Of a stretch of DNA of 64,000 nucleotides, positions 10,469 through 18,726 are shown piece after piece. This stretch comes from Xylophilus sp. Leaf220 (lineage in GTDB: Bacteria; Pseudomonadota; Gammaproteobacteria; Burkholderiales; Burkholderiaceae_C), in the NCBI RefSeq assembly GCF_001421705.1, contig NZ_LMKO01000001.1, positions 362,170-426,169 of the forward strand. Reading direction: 5' to 3'. The notes under the pieces are model-generated. The model had not been told where the DNA came from, ran no database searches, and saw only the letters and a list, made by a program, of their open reading frames with translations. A program made the translations under genes and the position numbers. Position 1 is the first letter of the stretch; every line of letters begins with the position of its first letter.

Positions 10469-13159
10469 ATGCCGACCGACACTTCCGCTGCGCCCGACGA
10501 CGCCGCCAGCTCTCCCGATCCTCTGACCAACGGCGCGCCCTGGATGCTGTGGGGCCCCTACCTCGCCGAACGCCAGTGGGGCACGGTGCGGGAAGACGCC
10601 AGCGAAGACGGCGAAGCCTGGGACGCGCTGACCCACGACATGGCCCGCAGCGTGGCCTACCGCTGGGGCGAGGACGGCATCGGCGGCATCAGCGACGAGC
10701 ACCAGCGCCTGTGCCTGTCGCTGGCGCTCTGGAACGGGCAGGACCCGATCCTGAAGGAGCGGCTCTTCGGCCTGTCGAACGCCGAAGGCAACCACGGCGA
10801 GGACGTGAAGGAGCAGTACTGGTACCTGGACAACCTGCCCGACCACCGCTGGATGCGGATGGTCTACCGCTATCCGCAGGCCGCGTTTCCGTACACCCAG
10901 CTGGTGGCAGAGAACGCACGCCGCAGCCGGGCCGACCCCGAGTACGAGCTGGCCGACACCGGCATCTTCGACCAGGGCCGCTACTTCGATGTGGAAATCG
11001 CCTGCGCCAAGGCCGGCGAACACGACCTGCTGCTGCGCTACACCGCGCACAACCGCGGCCCGGACGACGCGCCGCTGCACCTGCTGCCCACGCTCTGGTT
11101 CCGCGCCGATCCTGCCGCCAATGCAGACATGCCGGCGGGCCTGTCCGCCGGACCCGACGGCACCTTGCTCGCACGGCACCCGACCCTGGGCCGCTACACC
11201 TGCCGGGTCGAGAGCGACGGCGCGGCGCCGGAGTGGCTCTTCACCGACAACGCCACGAATGCCGAACGCGCGGAGGCGCTCGGTGCCCGTTCCTGGCCCA
11301 CGCCGCCCGCCTCCCGGGGATGCTTCAAGGACGCGTTCCACGAGCGGGTGGTGCAGGGGAATTCGGCGGCGGTGTCGGCCGAACCGCGCGGCAGCAAGGC
11401 CTGCGCCTGGTTCGCGCTGCAGGTGCACGCGGGCGGTGCCGCGTCGGTGCGGCTGCGGCTGTCCCGGGACGACGCGGCGGTGCCGGTCGGCGGCTTTGCG
11501 GACTTCGACCGGCAGATGGACGTTGCCCGGACCGGTGCAGACGCCTTCTATGCGCGCCGCCAGAACCCGGACCACACCGCAGAGCAGCGTGCGCTGCAAC
11601 GCCAGGCCTGGGCCGGGCTGCTGTGGAGCAAGCAGTTCTACGCCTACGACGTGTCGCACTGGCTCGACGGCGAGCCGGGCTGCTCCGCGCTTCCGGCCGC
11701 GCGCAAGAAGGGCCGCAACGCCGGCTGGCGCCACGTGCGGGCCCACGACATCGTGCTGATGCCCGACAAATGGGAATACCCGTGGTTCGCCTCGTGGGAC
11801 CTGGCTTTCCACGCCATCGCGGTGGCACCGGTCGATCCGGCCCTCGCCAAGCGCCAGCTCACGCTACTGCTGCACGACCGCTACATGCACCCCAACGGCC
11901 AGATTCCGGCCTACGAATGGAATTTCGGAGCGGCCAATCCGCCGGTGCAGGCGCTGGCGGCCTGGAAGGTCTACCAGACCGACGCCGCGATCACCGGCAC
12001 GCCCGACACCGCCTTCCTGCGCCACGTGCTGCACCGGCTGATGCTCAACTTTACCTGGTGGGTCAACCGGCAGGACAGCAGCGGCAACAACATCTTCCAG
12101 GGCGGCTTCCTGGGCCTGGACAACGTGGGCGTCTTCGACCGCAGCCAGCCGCTGCCGGGCGGCGGCGTGCTGGAACAGGCCGACGGCACCAGCTGGATGG
12201 CGATGTACGCGCTCAACCTGATGCGCATCGCGATGGAGCTGGCGCTGGACGACCCGGTCTACGAAGACCTGGCGATCAAGTTCGGCGAGCATTTCTTCTA
12301 CATCGCCGGTGCCATGGCCAACATGGGCGGGGTGGAGGGCGCGGGCCTCTGGGACGAGGAAGACGGCTTCTACTACGACCAGGTCCAGATGCCCGACGGC
12401 GCCAGCAGCCGGTTGCGGCTGCGCACCGTGGCGGGCCTGATCCCGTTCCTGGCGGTCGAGGTGCTGGACGCCGCCCGCGTCCGCAAGCTGGGCCGGCTGC
12501 GCCACCACCTGCAGGTCTTTCTGCAGGGCCGGCCCGATCTGGCGGCGCTGGTCAGCCACTGGCAGGAGCCGCATGCGCACGGCGCAGCGGGCCACGCGAA
12601 CGGCAACAGCCTGCACCTGTTCAGCCTGCTGCGCGGCCACCGCATGAAACGGGTGCTGCGGCGGGTGCTCGACGAGAAGGAATTCCTGTCGCCGCACGGA
12701 ATCCGCTCGGTGTCGAAGGCCTACGGCGACCAGGCTTTCGACTATGCGCTGGGCGACACCCACTACGGCCTGCACTACACCCCGGCCGAGAGCGACAACG
12801 ACATGTTCGGCGGCAACAGCAACTGGCGCGGCCCGGTGTGGATTCCGCTCAACTACCTGATCGTCGAATCGCTGCGGCGCTTCCATGCCTACTACGGCGA
12901 CGACTTCCTGGTCGAATGCCCCACCGGCTCGGGCCGGATGCTGTCCATCCGCGGCGTGGCCGATTTCCTGCAGGAGCGCCTGCTGTCGCTGTACCTGCCC
13001 GGACCCGGCGGCCAGCGCACCGGCTGCGGCGCGCCCGGCGAGCAGCAGGCCACCGACGGCATGCTGCTGTTCCACGAATACTTCCACGGCGACACCGGCC
13101 GCGGCCTGGGCGCCAGCCACCAGACCGGCTGGACGGCGCTGCTCGCGGTGCTGCTGTAG
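10469..13159 (+). CDS. Large MGH1/GH63-like glycoside hydrolase
   Basis: An 896-residue protein without an obvious signal peptide. It has an N-terminal beta-rich half (RSVAYRWGEDGIGGISDEHQ, LFGLSNAEGNHGEDVKE) and a C-terminal alpha/alpha-barrel half with DKWEYPWFASWDLAFHAI, GQIPAYEWNFGAANPP, SWMAMYALNLMRI and NSNWRGPVWIPLNYL. These motifs are shared with mannosylglycerate hydrolase-type (MGH1) and GH63 glucosidases; the Asp in SWDLAFH and the acids near YEWNFG are likely catalytic. A substrate such as a glucosyl or mannosyl compatible solute, or a trehalose-like sugar, is an inference. It lies in a tight row with the GMC oxidoreductase and an SDR dehydrogenase. The start follows the GMC stop by 26 bases. 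Confidence 0.82.
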   Translation: MPTDTSAAPDDAASSPDPLTNGAPWMLWGPYLAERQWGTVREDASEDGEAWDALTHDMARSVAYRWGEDGIGGISDEHQRLCLSLALWNGQDPILKERLFGLSNAEGNHGEDVKEQYWYLDNLPDHRWMRMVYRYPQAAFPYTQLVAENARRSRADPEYELADTGIFDQGRYFDVEIACAKAGEHDLLLRYTAHNRGPDDAPLHLLPTLWFRADPAANADMPAGLSAGPDGTLLARHPTLGRYTCRVESDGAAPEWLFTDNATNAERAEALGARSWPTPPASRGCFKDAFHERVVQGNSAAVSAEPRGSKACAWFALQVHAGGAASVRLRLSRDDAAVPVGGFADFDRQMDVARTGADAFYARRQNPDHTAEQRALQRQAWAGLLWSKQFYAYDVSHWLDGEPGCSALPAARKKGRNAGWRHVRAHDIVLMPDKWEYPWFASWDLAFHAIAVAPVDPALAKRQLTLLLHDRYMHPNGQIPAYEWNFGAANPPVQALAAWKVYQTDAAITGTPDTAFLRHVLHRLMLNFTWWVNRQDSSGNNIFQGGFLGLDNVGVFDRSQPLPGGGVLEQADGTSWMAMYALNLMRIAMELALDDPVYEDLAIKFGEHFFYIAGAMANMGGVEGAGLWDEEDGFYYDQVQMPDGASSRLRLRTVAGLIPFLAVEVLDAARVRKLGRLRHHLQVFLQGRPDLAALVSHWQEPHAHGAAGHANGNSLHLFSLLRGHRMKRVLRRVLDEKEFLSPHGIRSVSKAYGDQAFDYALGDTHYGLHYTPAESDNDMFGGNSNWRGPVWIPLNYLIVESLRRFHAYYGDDFLVECPTGSGRMLSIRGVADFLQERLLSLYLPGPGGQRTGCGAPGEQQATDGMLLFHEYFHGDTGRGLGASHQTGWTALLAVLL

Positions 13160-13201
13160 CGCCGCCGGTTCGTTCTTCATCCCCTCAACCCAAGGATTCC
13201 C

Positions 13202-13972
13202 ATGTCACGCCTCACCGGAAAGAAAGCCCTCGTCACCGGCAGCACCCAGGGCATCGGCGCAGCCTGCGCACTACGGCTGGCGCAGGACGGTGCCGACGTC
13301 GCGCTGAACGGCCGAGACCCCAACAAGCCACCGCAGGAACTGATCGCGCAGATCGAGGCGCTGGGCCGCAAGGCGGTGTACCTAGCCGCCGACGTCGGCG
13401 ACGCGAAAGGTGCCGCCGGCCTGGTCGACCGGGCGGTGGGGGCCCTGGGCGGGCTGGACCTGCTGGTCAACAACGCCGGCCTGGAGAAGCGTGCCGATTT
13501 CTGGGACGTGACCGAGGAAGACTACGACCTGGTGATGAACGTCAACCTGAAGGGCGTCTTCTTCGCCACCCAGGCCTTCGTGCGGCACCGTCGCGCTGTG
13601 CGGCAGCCGGGGGCCATCGTCAACATGAGCTCGGTGCACGAGGAGATCGCGTTCCCGCATTTCGCGTCGTACTGCGCGAGCAAGGGCGCGTTGCGGATGC
13701 TGACGCGCAACCTGGCGACCGAGCTGGCGCCGCTGGGCATCCGCATCAATAACGTCGCCCCCGGCGCGATCGCCACGCCGATCAACACCGCGCTGCTGCA
13801 GAACTCCGCGCAGCGCAAGGCACTCGAAGCGCAGATTCCGCTGGGCCGCATGGGCACGCCGAAAGACGTCGCCGGCCTGGTGGCGTTCCTGGCCAGCGAC
13901 GACGCGGGCTACATCACCGGCAGCACCCACTTCGTGGACGGCGGGCTGACTTACCACTACACCGAGCAGTAG
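13202..13972 (+). CDS. SDR family oxidoreductase (glucose 1-dehydrogenase-like)
   Basis: A 256-residue classical short-chain dehydrogenase. The cofactor motif TGSTQGIGAA lies at about 12-21, NNAGLEK near 92, and the catalytic Ser/Tyr/Lys set is in NMSSVHEE and YCASKGAL. The PGAIATPINTALL segment and the closing TGSTHFVDGGLTYHY resemble glucose 1-dehydrogenases. It is 42 bases downstream of the glycosidase gene. If the glycosidase frees a sugar, this enzyme and the GMC oxidoreductase could oxidise it, but the substrate is not proven by the sequence. Confidence 0.88.
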   Translation: MSRLTGKKALVTGSTQGIGAACALRLAQDGADVALNGRDPNKPPQELIAQIEALGRKAVYLAADVGDAKGAAGLVDRAVGALGGLDLLVNNAGLEKRADFWDVTEEDYDLVMNVNLKGVFFATQAFVRHRRAVRQPGAIVNMSSVHEEIAFPHFASYCASKGALRMLTRNLATELAPLGIRINNVAPGAIATPINTALLQNSAQRKALEAQIPLGRMGTPKDVAGLVAFLASDDAGYITGSTHFVDGGLTYHYTEQ

Positions 13973-14019
13973 ACGCAGCGGTCTGCAACGGACCGGCACT
14001 AGGCGCAAAATGTGACCAA

Positions 14020-14036
14020 TGCACCAATACGGCGCA
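14020..14036. promoter_or_regulatory. NtrC-like binding site 1
   Basis: TGCACCAATACGGCGCA matches the NtrC dyad TGCACC-N5-GGTGCA in 11 of 12 half-site positions. It lies about 100 bases upstream of the sigma-54 type promoter at 14134, a normal enhancer distance. Confidence 0.55.
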
Positions 14037-14069
14037 CCGCCGCGTGCCGCGCCGCGCTCATCGGCGAAT

Positions 14070-14086
14070 AGCACCCCCGCAGTGCA
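14070..14086. promoter_or_regulatory. NtrC-like binding site 2
   Basis: AGCACCCCCGCAGTGCA matches the same dyad in 10 of 12 half-site positions. It is centred 50 bases from site 1 (about five helix turns), so both could lie on the same DNA face. A perfect 12-base palindrome, TGCACCGGTGCA, follows at 14108-14119 and may be a further regulator site. Confidence 0.45.
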
Positions 14087-14133
14087 GGCGCGCACCACAA
14101 AGGGCTTTGCACCGGTGCATGCCCGGTTGACGC

Positions 14134-14149
14134 GGGCACTGTTTTTGCT
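14134..14149 (+). promoter_or_regulatory. Sigma-54 type promoter for the ABC importer/deaminase operon
   Basis: GGGCACTGTTTTTGCT fits the -24/-12 consensus TGGCAC-N5-TTGCW except for its first base. The invariant GG (14135-14136) and GC (14147-14148) are ten bases apart, as required. Transcription would start near 14160, about 30 bases before the ATG. Two NtrC-like sites lie upstream. Confidence 0.65.
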
Positions 14150-14190
14150 CAGTGTAGATATCAGTAACTTTCTACACGGATGCCTTACCC

Positions 14191-15237
14191 ATGACCAAGC
14201 GCGCGTTCCTCCGCTCCACCCTCCGACTGGCTGCCGTGACGGCGGCGATGGCCCTCGGCACCGTCCAGGCGCAGGCCCAGGCGCTCACCCCGGTCAAGTT
14301 CCAGCTGGATTGGCGCTTCGAAGGCCCGGCCGCCCTGTTCCTGGTGCCGGCGGCCAAGGGCCACTTCAAGCAGGCGGGCCTGGACGTGACGGTGGATGCG
14401 GGCAACGGGTCGGGCGGCACGGTGACGCGGGTGGCCTCGGGCAGCTACGACATCGGCTTCGCCGACCTGGCCTCGCTGATGGAGTTCCATGCCAACAACC
14501 CCGAGGCGCCCAACAAGCCGGTCGCGGTGATGATGGTCTACAACAACACGCCGGCCTCGGTGATGGCGCTCAAGAAGTCGGGCATCACCAAGCCGGCCGA
14601 CCTGGCCGGCAAGAAGCTCGGAGCGCCGGTGTTCGACGCGGGCCGCCGTGCCTTCCCGATCTTCGCCAAGGCCAACAACGTCGGCAACGTGCAGTGGACC
14701 GCGATGGATCCGCCGCTGCGCGAGACGATGCTGGTGCGCGGCGACATCGATGCGATCACCGGCTTCACCTTCACCTCGCTGCTGAACCTGGAAGCCCGCG
14801 GCGTGAAGGCCGCCGACATGGTGGTGCTGCCCTATCCCGACTACGGCGTGAAGCTCTACGGCAACGTGATCATCGTCTCGCCCAAGTTCCTGAAGGAAAA
14901 GCCCGAGGCGGTGAAGGCCTTCCTGGCGGCTTTCGCCAAGGGCGCGAAGGAAGTGCTGGCCAACCCGGCCGCCGCGGTCGAGACGGTCAAGGCCCGCGAC
15001 GGCATCGTCAACAGCGAGTTGGAAACCCGCCGCCTGAAGCTGGCGATCGACACGGTCATCAACAGCCCCGACGCGCGCGCCGAGGGCTTCGGCCAGGTCA
15101 ATGCGGGCCGGCTGGCGCTGATGGCGTCGCAGGTCTCCGACGCTTTCGCCACCAAGACCCGCGTCAACCCCGACGCGGTCTGGAACGGCAGCTTCCTGCC
15201 GCCGGCGGCGCAACTCGACCTGCTGCCGCGCAAGTGA
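14191..15237 (+). CDS. ABC transporter substrate-binding protein (NMT1/THI5-like)
   Basis: A 348-residue periplasmic binding protein. It has a basic N-terminus and hydrophobic signal segment ending near AQAQA (residues 1-31). The body is of the NMT1/SsuA type: FQLDWRFEGPAALFL, AKGHFKQAGLDV, a GSGGTVTRVASGSYDIGFAD segment and SPKFLKEKPEAVKAFL. Family members deliver nitrate, sulfonates, pyrimidines or related small nitrogen compounds to an ABC importer. The following ATPase, permease and deaminase genes, and the sigma-54/NtrC signals upstream, suggest a nitrogenous base or similar ligand. The specific ligand is not identifiable. Confidence 0.88.
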   Translation: MTKRAFLRSTLRLAAVTAAMALGTVQAQAQALTPVKFQLDWRFEGPAALFLVPAAKGHFKQAGLDVTVDAGNGSGGTVTRVASGSYDIGFADLASLMEFHANNPEAPNKPVAVMMVYNNTPASVMALKKSGITKPADLAGKKLGAPVFDAGRRAFPIFAKANNVGNVQWTAMDPPLRETMLVRGDIDAITGFTFTSLLNLEARGVKAADMVVLPYPDYGVKLYGNVIIVSPKFLKEKPEAVKAFLAAFAKGAKEVLANPAAAVETVKARDGIVNSELETRRLKLAIDTVINSPDARAEGFGQVNAGRLALMASQVSDAFATKTRVNPDAVWNGSFLPPAAQLDLLPRK

Positions 15238-15277
15238 CCGGCCCGGCGCCGGGCGGCGGAAGGTCTCCCCGCCTGGC

Positions 15278-15336
15278 GCTATCTTTTTAATAGCTGGTGG
15301 TCGGCGCGGAACGCCGGCCACGGCCTCTTTTCATTC
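15278..15336 (+). repeat. 59-bp dispersed repeat, copy B (probable terminator)
   Basis: GCTAT (15278-15282), spacer CTTTTTA, ATAGC (15290-15294), hairpin GTCGGCG (15300-15306)/CGCCGGC (15312-15318) with loop CGGAA, then a TTTT tract. Internal spacing is identical to copies A and C. It separates the binding-protein gene from the ATPase gene, whose ATG is only 9 bases after it. It could lower downstream expression relative to the abundant binding protein. Confidence 0.8.
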
Positions 15337-15345
15337 GTAAAACGC

Positions 15346-16197
15346 ATGTCCACCGCCGCCGAACCGTACTTCGTCGACTTCCGAGACGTCTGGCTCGCCT
15401 ACAACGAGGAATTGCTGCGTGCAAACCACTTCGCGGTCGAGGCGATCGACCTGCAGGTGCGCCGCGGCGAGTTCATCGCGATCGTGGGACCGTCGGGCTG
15501 CGGCAAGTCGACCTTCATGAAGCTCACCACCGGGCTGCGCATGCCGTCGATGGGCAAGATCCTGATCGACGGCCAGCCAGTGACCGGGCCGCTGAAGATT
15601 TCGGGCATGGCCTTCCAGGCGCCGTCGCTGCTGCCGTGGCGCACCACGGTCGACAACGTGCTGCTGCCGCTGGAGATCGTCGAGCCGTTCCGCTCCAGCT
15701 TCAAGCAGAAGAAGAAGGAGTACGTCGAGCGCGCCCGCACGCTGCTGCAGAAGGTGGGCCTGGGCGGCTACGAGGACAAGTTCCCGTGGCAGCTGTCGGG
15801 CGGCATGCAGCAGCGCGCCAGCATCTGCCGCGCCCTGATCCACGAGCCGAAGATGCTGTTGCTCGACGAGCCCTTCGGCGCGCTCGACGCCTTCACCCGC
15901 GAGGAGCTGTGGTGCATCCTGCGCGACCTGCAGGCCGAACAGGGATTCAACGTCATCCTGGTCACCCACGACCTGCGCGAGAGCGTGTTCCTGGCCGACA
16001 CGGTGTACGTGATGAGCAAGAGCCCGGGCCGCTTCGTCGTCAAGCGCGAGATCGACTTTCCCCGCCCGCGCCCGCTGGAGTTGACCTACACCAAGGAATT
16101 CACCGACATCGTGCTGGAGCTGCGCAGCCACATCGGCGCGATCCGCTCGCCGGTGCTGGCCGGCGCCGCCGCCCCCGCCACCGCCCTGCCGCAATAG
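15346..16197 (+). CDS. ABC transporter ATP-binding protein
   Basis: A 283-residue importer ATPase of the SsuB/TauB/NrtD type. It has Walker A GPSGCGKST (about 48-56), a Q loop at MAFQAPSLLPWR, signature LSGGMQQRASICRAL, Walker B MLLLDEPFGALD and switch His in VTHDLRES. It is cytoplasmic and powers the permease encoded 18 bases downstream. An insertion KQKKKEYVERAR precedes the signature helix, as in some members. The start is the first ATG after the repeat element. Confidence 0.92.
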   Translation: MSTAAEPYFVDFRDVWLAYNEELLRANHFAVEAIDLQVRRGEFIAIVGPSGCGKSTFMKLTTGLRMPSMGKILIDGQPVTGPLKISGMAFQAPSLLPWRTTVDNVLLPLEIVEPFRSSFKQKKKEYVERARTLLQKVGLGGYEDKFPWQLSGGMQQRASICRALIHEPKMLLLDEPFGALDAFTREELWCILRDLQAEQGFNVILVTHDLRESVFLADTVYVMSKSPGRFVVKREIDFPRPRPLELTYTKEFTDIVLELRSHIGAIRSPVLAGAAAPATALPQ

Positions 16198-16215
16198 AAC
16201 AAGCCGAGACGCCCC

Positions 16216-16980
16216 ATGCGCAACAAGAACCTGGAACGCTGGTCCCCCTGGATCCTGCTGGTGATCACCATCGCGCTCTGGCAGATCGTCTGCAGCGCCT
16301 TCGACATCTCGGAGTTCATCTTCCCGAGCCCGCTGCGCATCTGGACGCAGTTCATGGAATACAAGGCGATCATCGCCGGCCACGCCTGGCGCACCTTCTG
16401 GGTGACGATGGTGGGCTTCGGCATCGCGATCGTGGTGGGCGTGCTGCTGGGCTTCGTGATCGGCAGCTCCCGCCTCGCCTATGCCGCGATGTACCCGCTG
16501 ATGACCGCCTTCAACGCCCTGCCGAAGGCCGCCTTCGTGCCGATCCTGGTAGTGTGGTTCGGCATCGGCGTGGGGCCTGCGATCCTCACCGCGTTCCTGA
16601 TCAGCTTCTTCCCGATCATGGTCAACATCGCCACCGGCCTGGCCACGCTGGAGCCCGAGCTGGAAGACGTGCTGCGCGTCCTGGGCGCCAAGCGCTGGGA
16701 CGTGCTGGTCAAGGTGGGCCTGCCGCGGTCGATGCCCTACTTCTACGGCTCGCTGAAGGTGGCGATCACGCTGGCCTTCGTCGGCACCACCGTCTCGGAG
16801 ATGACCGCCGCCAACGAGGGCATCGGCTACCTGCTGATCTCCGCCGGCTCCAGCATGCAGATGGGCCTGGCCTTCGCCGGCCTGCTGGTGGTCGGCGCGA
16901 TGGCGATGGCGATGTACGAGCTGTTCAGCGTCATCGAGAAGCGCACCACCGGCTGGGCGCACCGCGGATCGAATGCCTGA
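16216..16980 (+). CDS. ABC transporter permease
   Basis: A 254-residue inner-membrane protein with about six membrane segments. The EAA loop, which contacts the ATPase, reads EDVLRVLGAKRWDVLVKVGLP. It belongs to the BPD_transp_1 superfamily (SsuC/TauC-like): FIFPSPLRIW near the start, FGIGVGPAILTAFLISFFPI in the middle, and EGIGYLLISAGSSMQ near the end. It forms the channel of the importer with the preceding two proteins. Its last eight bases overlap the deaminase start, so the two are translationally coupled. Confidence 0.9.
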   Translation: MRNKNLERWSPWILLVITIALWQIVCSAFDISEFIFPSPLRIWTQFMEYKAIIAGHAWRTFWVTMVGFGIAIVVGVLLGFVIGSSRLAYAAMYPLMTAFNALPKAAFVPILVVWFGIGVGPAILTAFLISFFPIMVNIATGLATLEPELEDVLRVLGAKRWDVLVKVGLPRSMPYFYGSLKVAITLAFVGTTVSEMTAANEGIGYLLISAGSSMQMGLAFAGLLVVGAMAMAMYELFSVIEKRTTGWAHRGSNA

Positions 16981-17488
16981 CCGCGCCGAACCCACCGGCG
17001 CGCCGATGACGCCTGCCAAGGCCGTCGTCGCTCTGCGCCGCGCCAACGCGGTGGCGGAGCGTGCGATGGCGATGGGCCGGCACCCCTTCGGCGCGCTGCT
17101 GGTCGCGCCCGACGGCGAGACGGTGCTGGCCGAGCAGGGCAACATCGACACCGTCAACCATGCCGAATCGACCCTGGCCCGCGCCGCCGCATCGACCTAC
17201 CCCGGCGCCTACCTGGCGCGGTGCACCCTGGTCACCACCTTCGAGCCCTGCGCGATGTGCGCCGGCACCGTCTACTGGGCCGGCATCGGCCACCTGGTCT
17301 ACGGCGCGGAAGAAACCGCGCTGCTCGCCCTGACCGGCGACCATCCCGAGAACCCGACCCTGGCGCTGCCCTGCCGCGACGTCTTCGCCCGCGGCCAGCG
17401 CCCGGTGCGGGTCACCGGCCCGGTGCCGGAAGTCGCTGACGAGATGGTCGCGCTGCACCGCGGCTTCTGGAACCGCCCCCCCGGCTGA
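16973..17488 (+). CDS. Nucleoside/guanine deaminase-like zinc enzyme
   Basis: A 171-residue member of the cytidine deaminase fold. Zinc ligands are in NHAES (His and catalytic Glu) and EPCAMC (two Cys). The YWAGIGHLVYG segment after the Cys pair is seen in guanine deaminases and TadA-like proteins. The reaction would be hydrolytic deamination of a base with release of ammonia. It overlaps the permease stop by eight bases, so the imported compound is probably its substrate or precursor. ATG 16973 is used; an in-frame ATG at 17006 (MTPAKAVVALRR) is a possible shorter start. Confidence 0.8.
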   Translation: MPDRAEPTGAPMTPAKAVVALRRANAVAERAMAMGRHPFGALLVAPDGETVLAEQGNIDTVNHAESTLARAAASTYPGAYLARCTLVTTFEPCAMCAGTVYWAGIGHLVYGAEETALLALTGDHPENPTLALPCRDVFARGQRPVRVTGPVPEVADEMVALHRGFWNRPPG

Positions 17489-17564
17489 CGGCCGGAACTC
17501 AGCAGGCGCGGAACTGCCGGCGCCCGGGGTTTCCGCGCCGTCGCGTCCATGCCAGACTTGCGGC

Positions 17565-18044
17565 ATGCGTGCACTCATCGCCCTGGCCCTGGTCTCGTCC
17601 TCGCTGCTGCTGGCGGCCTGCAGCAGCGGCCCACCCACCCGGGCGGCGCGCCCTCCGGTCTACCGCGAACTCACGCCGCAGGAATCGAGCAACATCGCGA
17701 TCCACGCCCTGGGGCTGGTCGGCACGCCCTACCGCTACGGCGGCAACACGCCGCAAGGCGGCTTCGACTGCAGCGGCCTGATCGGATACGTCTACCGCAG
17801 CCAGGCCGGCGTGGCACCGCCCCGCACCGTGGCGCAGCTCGACGGCTTCGGCGAACCGGTCGATGCGCGCTCTGTCCGCACCGGGGACCTAGTGATCTTC
17901 GGCAGCGGCCGGCCGAACCATGCGGGCATCTACGTGGGAGAAGGCCGGTTCGTGCATGCGCCGTCGAGCGGCGGAGAAGTGCGGCTGGATCGGCTGGACA
18001 GCCGCTACTGGGCGCGGCAGTCAGTGGCGTTTCGGCGGCCTTGA
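17565..18044 (+). CDS. NlpC/P60 family lipoprotein (C40 peptidase)
   Basis: A 159-residue outer-membrane lipoprotein predicted to cut peptidoglycan peptides. The signal peptide ends in a lipobox LLAACSS with the lipidated Cys near residue 19. The catalytic Cys lies in GGFDCSGLIGY, and the His residues are in NHAGIYVG and FVHAPSSG. This resembles Spr/MepS-type D,L-endopeptidases, although it is shorter. It stands alone; the next genes are on the other strand. The stop is followed by about 80 bases without a clear terminator. Confidence 0.88.
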   Translation: MRALIALALVSSSLLLAACSSGPPTRAARPPVYRELTPQESSNIAIHALGLVGTPYRYGGNTPQGGFDCSGLIGYVYRSQAGVAPPRTVAQLDGFGEPVDARSVRTGDLVIFGSGRPNHAGIYVGEGRFVHAPSSGGEVRLDRLDSRYWARQSVAFRRP

Positions 18045-18125
18045 TAGCGAAACGCAGAAAGGCGATAAGGCCTGCTCCGAAACGGGTCGAAGCTACCCGA
18101 GAGTCAACCGTACCAAGCTATGCGG

Positions 18126-18524
18126 TCAGCGCTCTCTCGCACGCCCCAGCATCTGTTCGGACGCAGTGGCGAGAAAAGCAGACCGGCTCATATTGCGAGA
18201 CTCGGCGAACATGTCGATCTTGTGGACCAGCTGCTCGGACATGCTGATGTTGATGCGGATCGCCTTGGTACTGACTTTCGACAGGTCGATATCCACCAAC
18301 ATCCAGTAGCCGCCCTGGAACCGGACATCGTCCACCAGCAAGGAAGGATCGCTGGCCGTGGGCACATCGAACTTTTCACCTTCGAAGTGCGCCTGGACTG
18401 CCTCCTGCGCGGCACGTGGCAGTTCCTCCAGTACATCGGCGGCGGCGAAGCAAGCTTCGAAATCGGGAAACGTCAGCCCATAGGCACTGTGGTCGTCCTT
18501 GTGGACATAGGCTGGGAAAAACAT
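18126..18524 (-). CDS. hicB: HicB antitoxin with ribbon-helix-helix tail
   Basis: A 132-residue antitoxin. The N-terminal partial RNase H-like HicB fold has MFFPAYVHKDDHSAYGLTFP and DFEACFAAAD; the C-terminal DNA-binding segment has RINISMSEQLVHKIDMFAES and SRSAFLATAS, typical of a ribbon-helix-helix protein. It would neutralise HicA and repress the operon. An AAGGAG ribosome site sits 6 bases before its ATG. The gene starts five bases after the hicA stop. The toxin-first order is normal for hicAB. The stretch is visibly richer in A and T codons than its neighbours, suggesting acquisition. Confidence 0.9.
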   Translation of the reverse strand: MFFPAYVHKDDHSAYGLTFPDFEACFAAADVLEELPRAAQEAVQAHFEGEKFDVPTASDPSLLVDDVRFQGGYWMLVDIDLSKVSTKAIRINISMSEQLVHKIDMFAESRNMSRSAFLATASEQMLGRARER

Positions 18525-18529
18525 GTTCG

Positions 18530-18721
18530 TCACTCCTTCCAATTCCATCCGGCTTGGCGGTAGATGTTGCGGACAGTGCCGACGGGAAGATCCTTCTTCG
18601 GGTGTGGAACCACGACATGTCCCGGCAGCGAAGGATGTTTGAACTTCGTGTGACTGCCAACGGTCGCCACGTTTTTCCAACCTTCAGCCTTGAGACGTTT
18701 GACGATCAGCTTGCTGTCCAT
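18530..18721 (-). CDS. hicA: HicA mRNA interferase toxin
   Basis: A 63-residue toxin of the HicA double-stranded RNA-binding-like fold. The sequence SKLIVKRLKAEGW, the core with GSHTKFKHP (catalytic His) and VVPHPKKDLPVGTVRNI match the family closely along the whole length. HicA cleaves mRNA and is held inactive by HicB. The gene is intact, so the pair may be functional. The promoter and a likely operator lie directly upstream on the minus strand. Confidence 0.93.
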   Translation of the reverse strand: MDSKLIVKRLKAEGWKNVATVGSHTKFKHPSLPGHVVVPHPKKDLPVGTVRNIYRQAGWNWKE

Positions 18722-18726
18722 GCATT

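Noticed and set aside
13981-14010. Sigma-54 element at GGCACTAGGCGC
   Set aside because: The spacing between the GG and GC pairs is wrong for a -24/-12 promoter.
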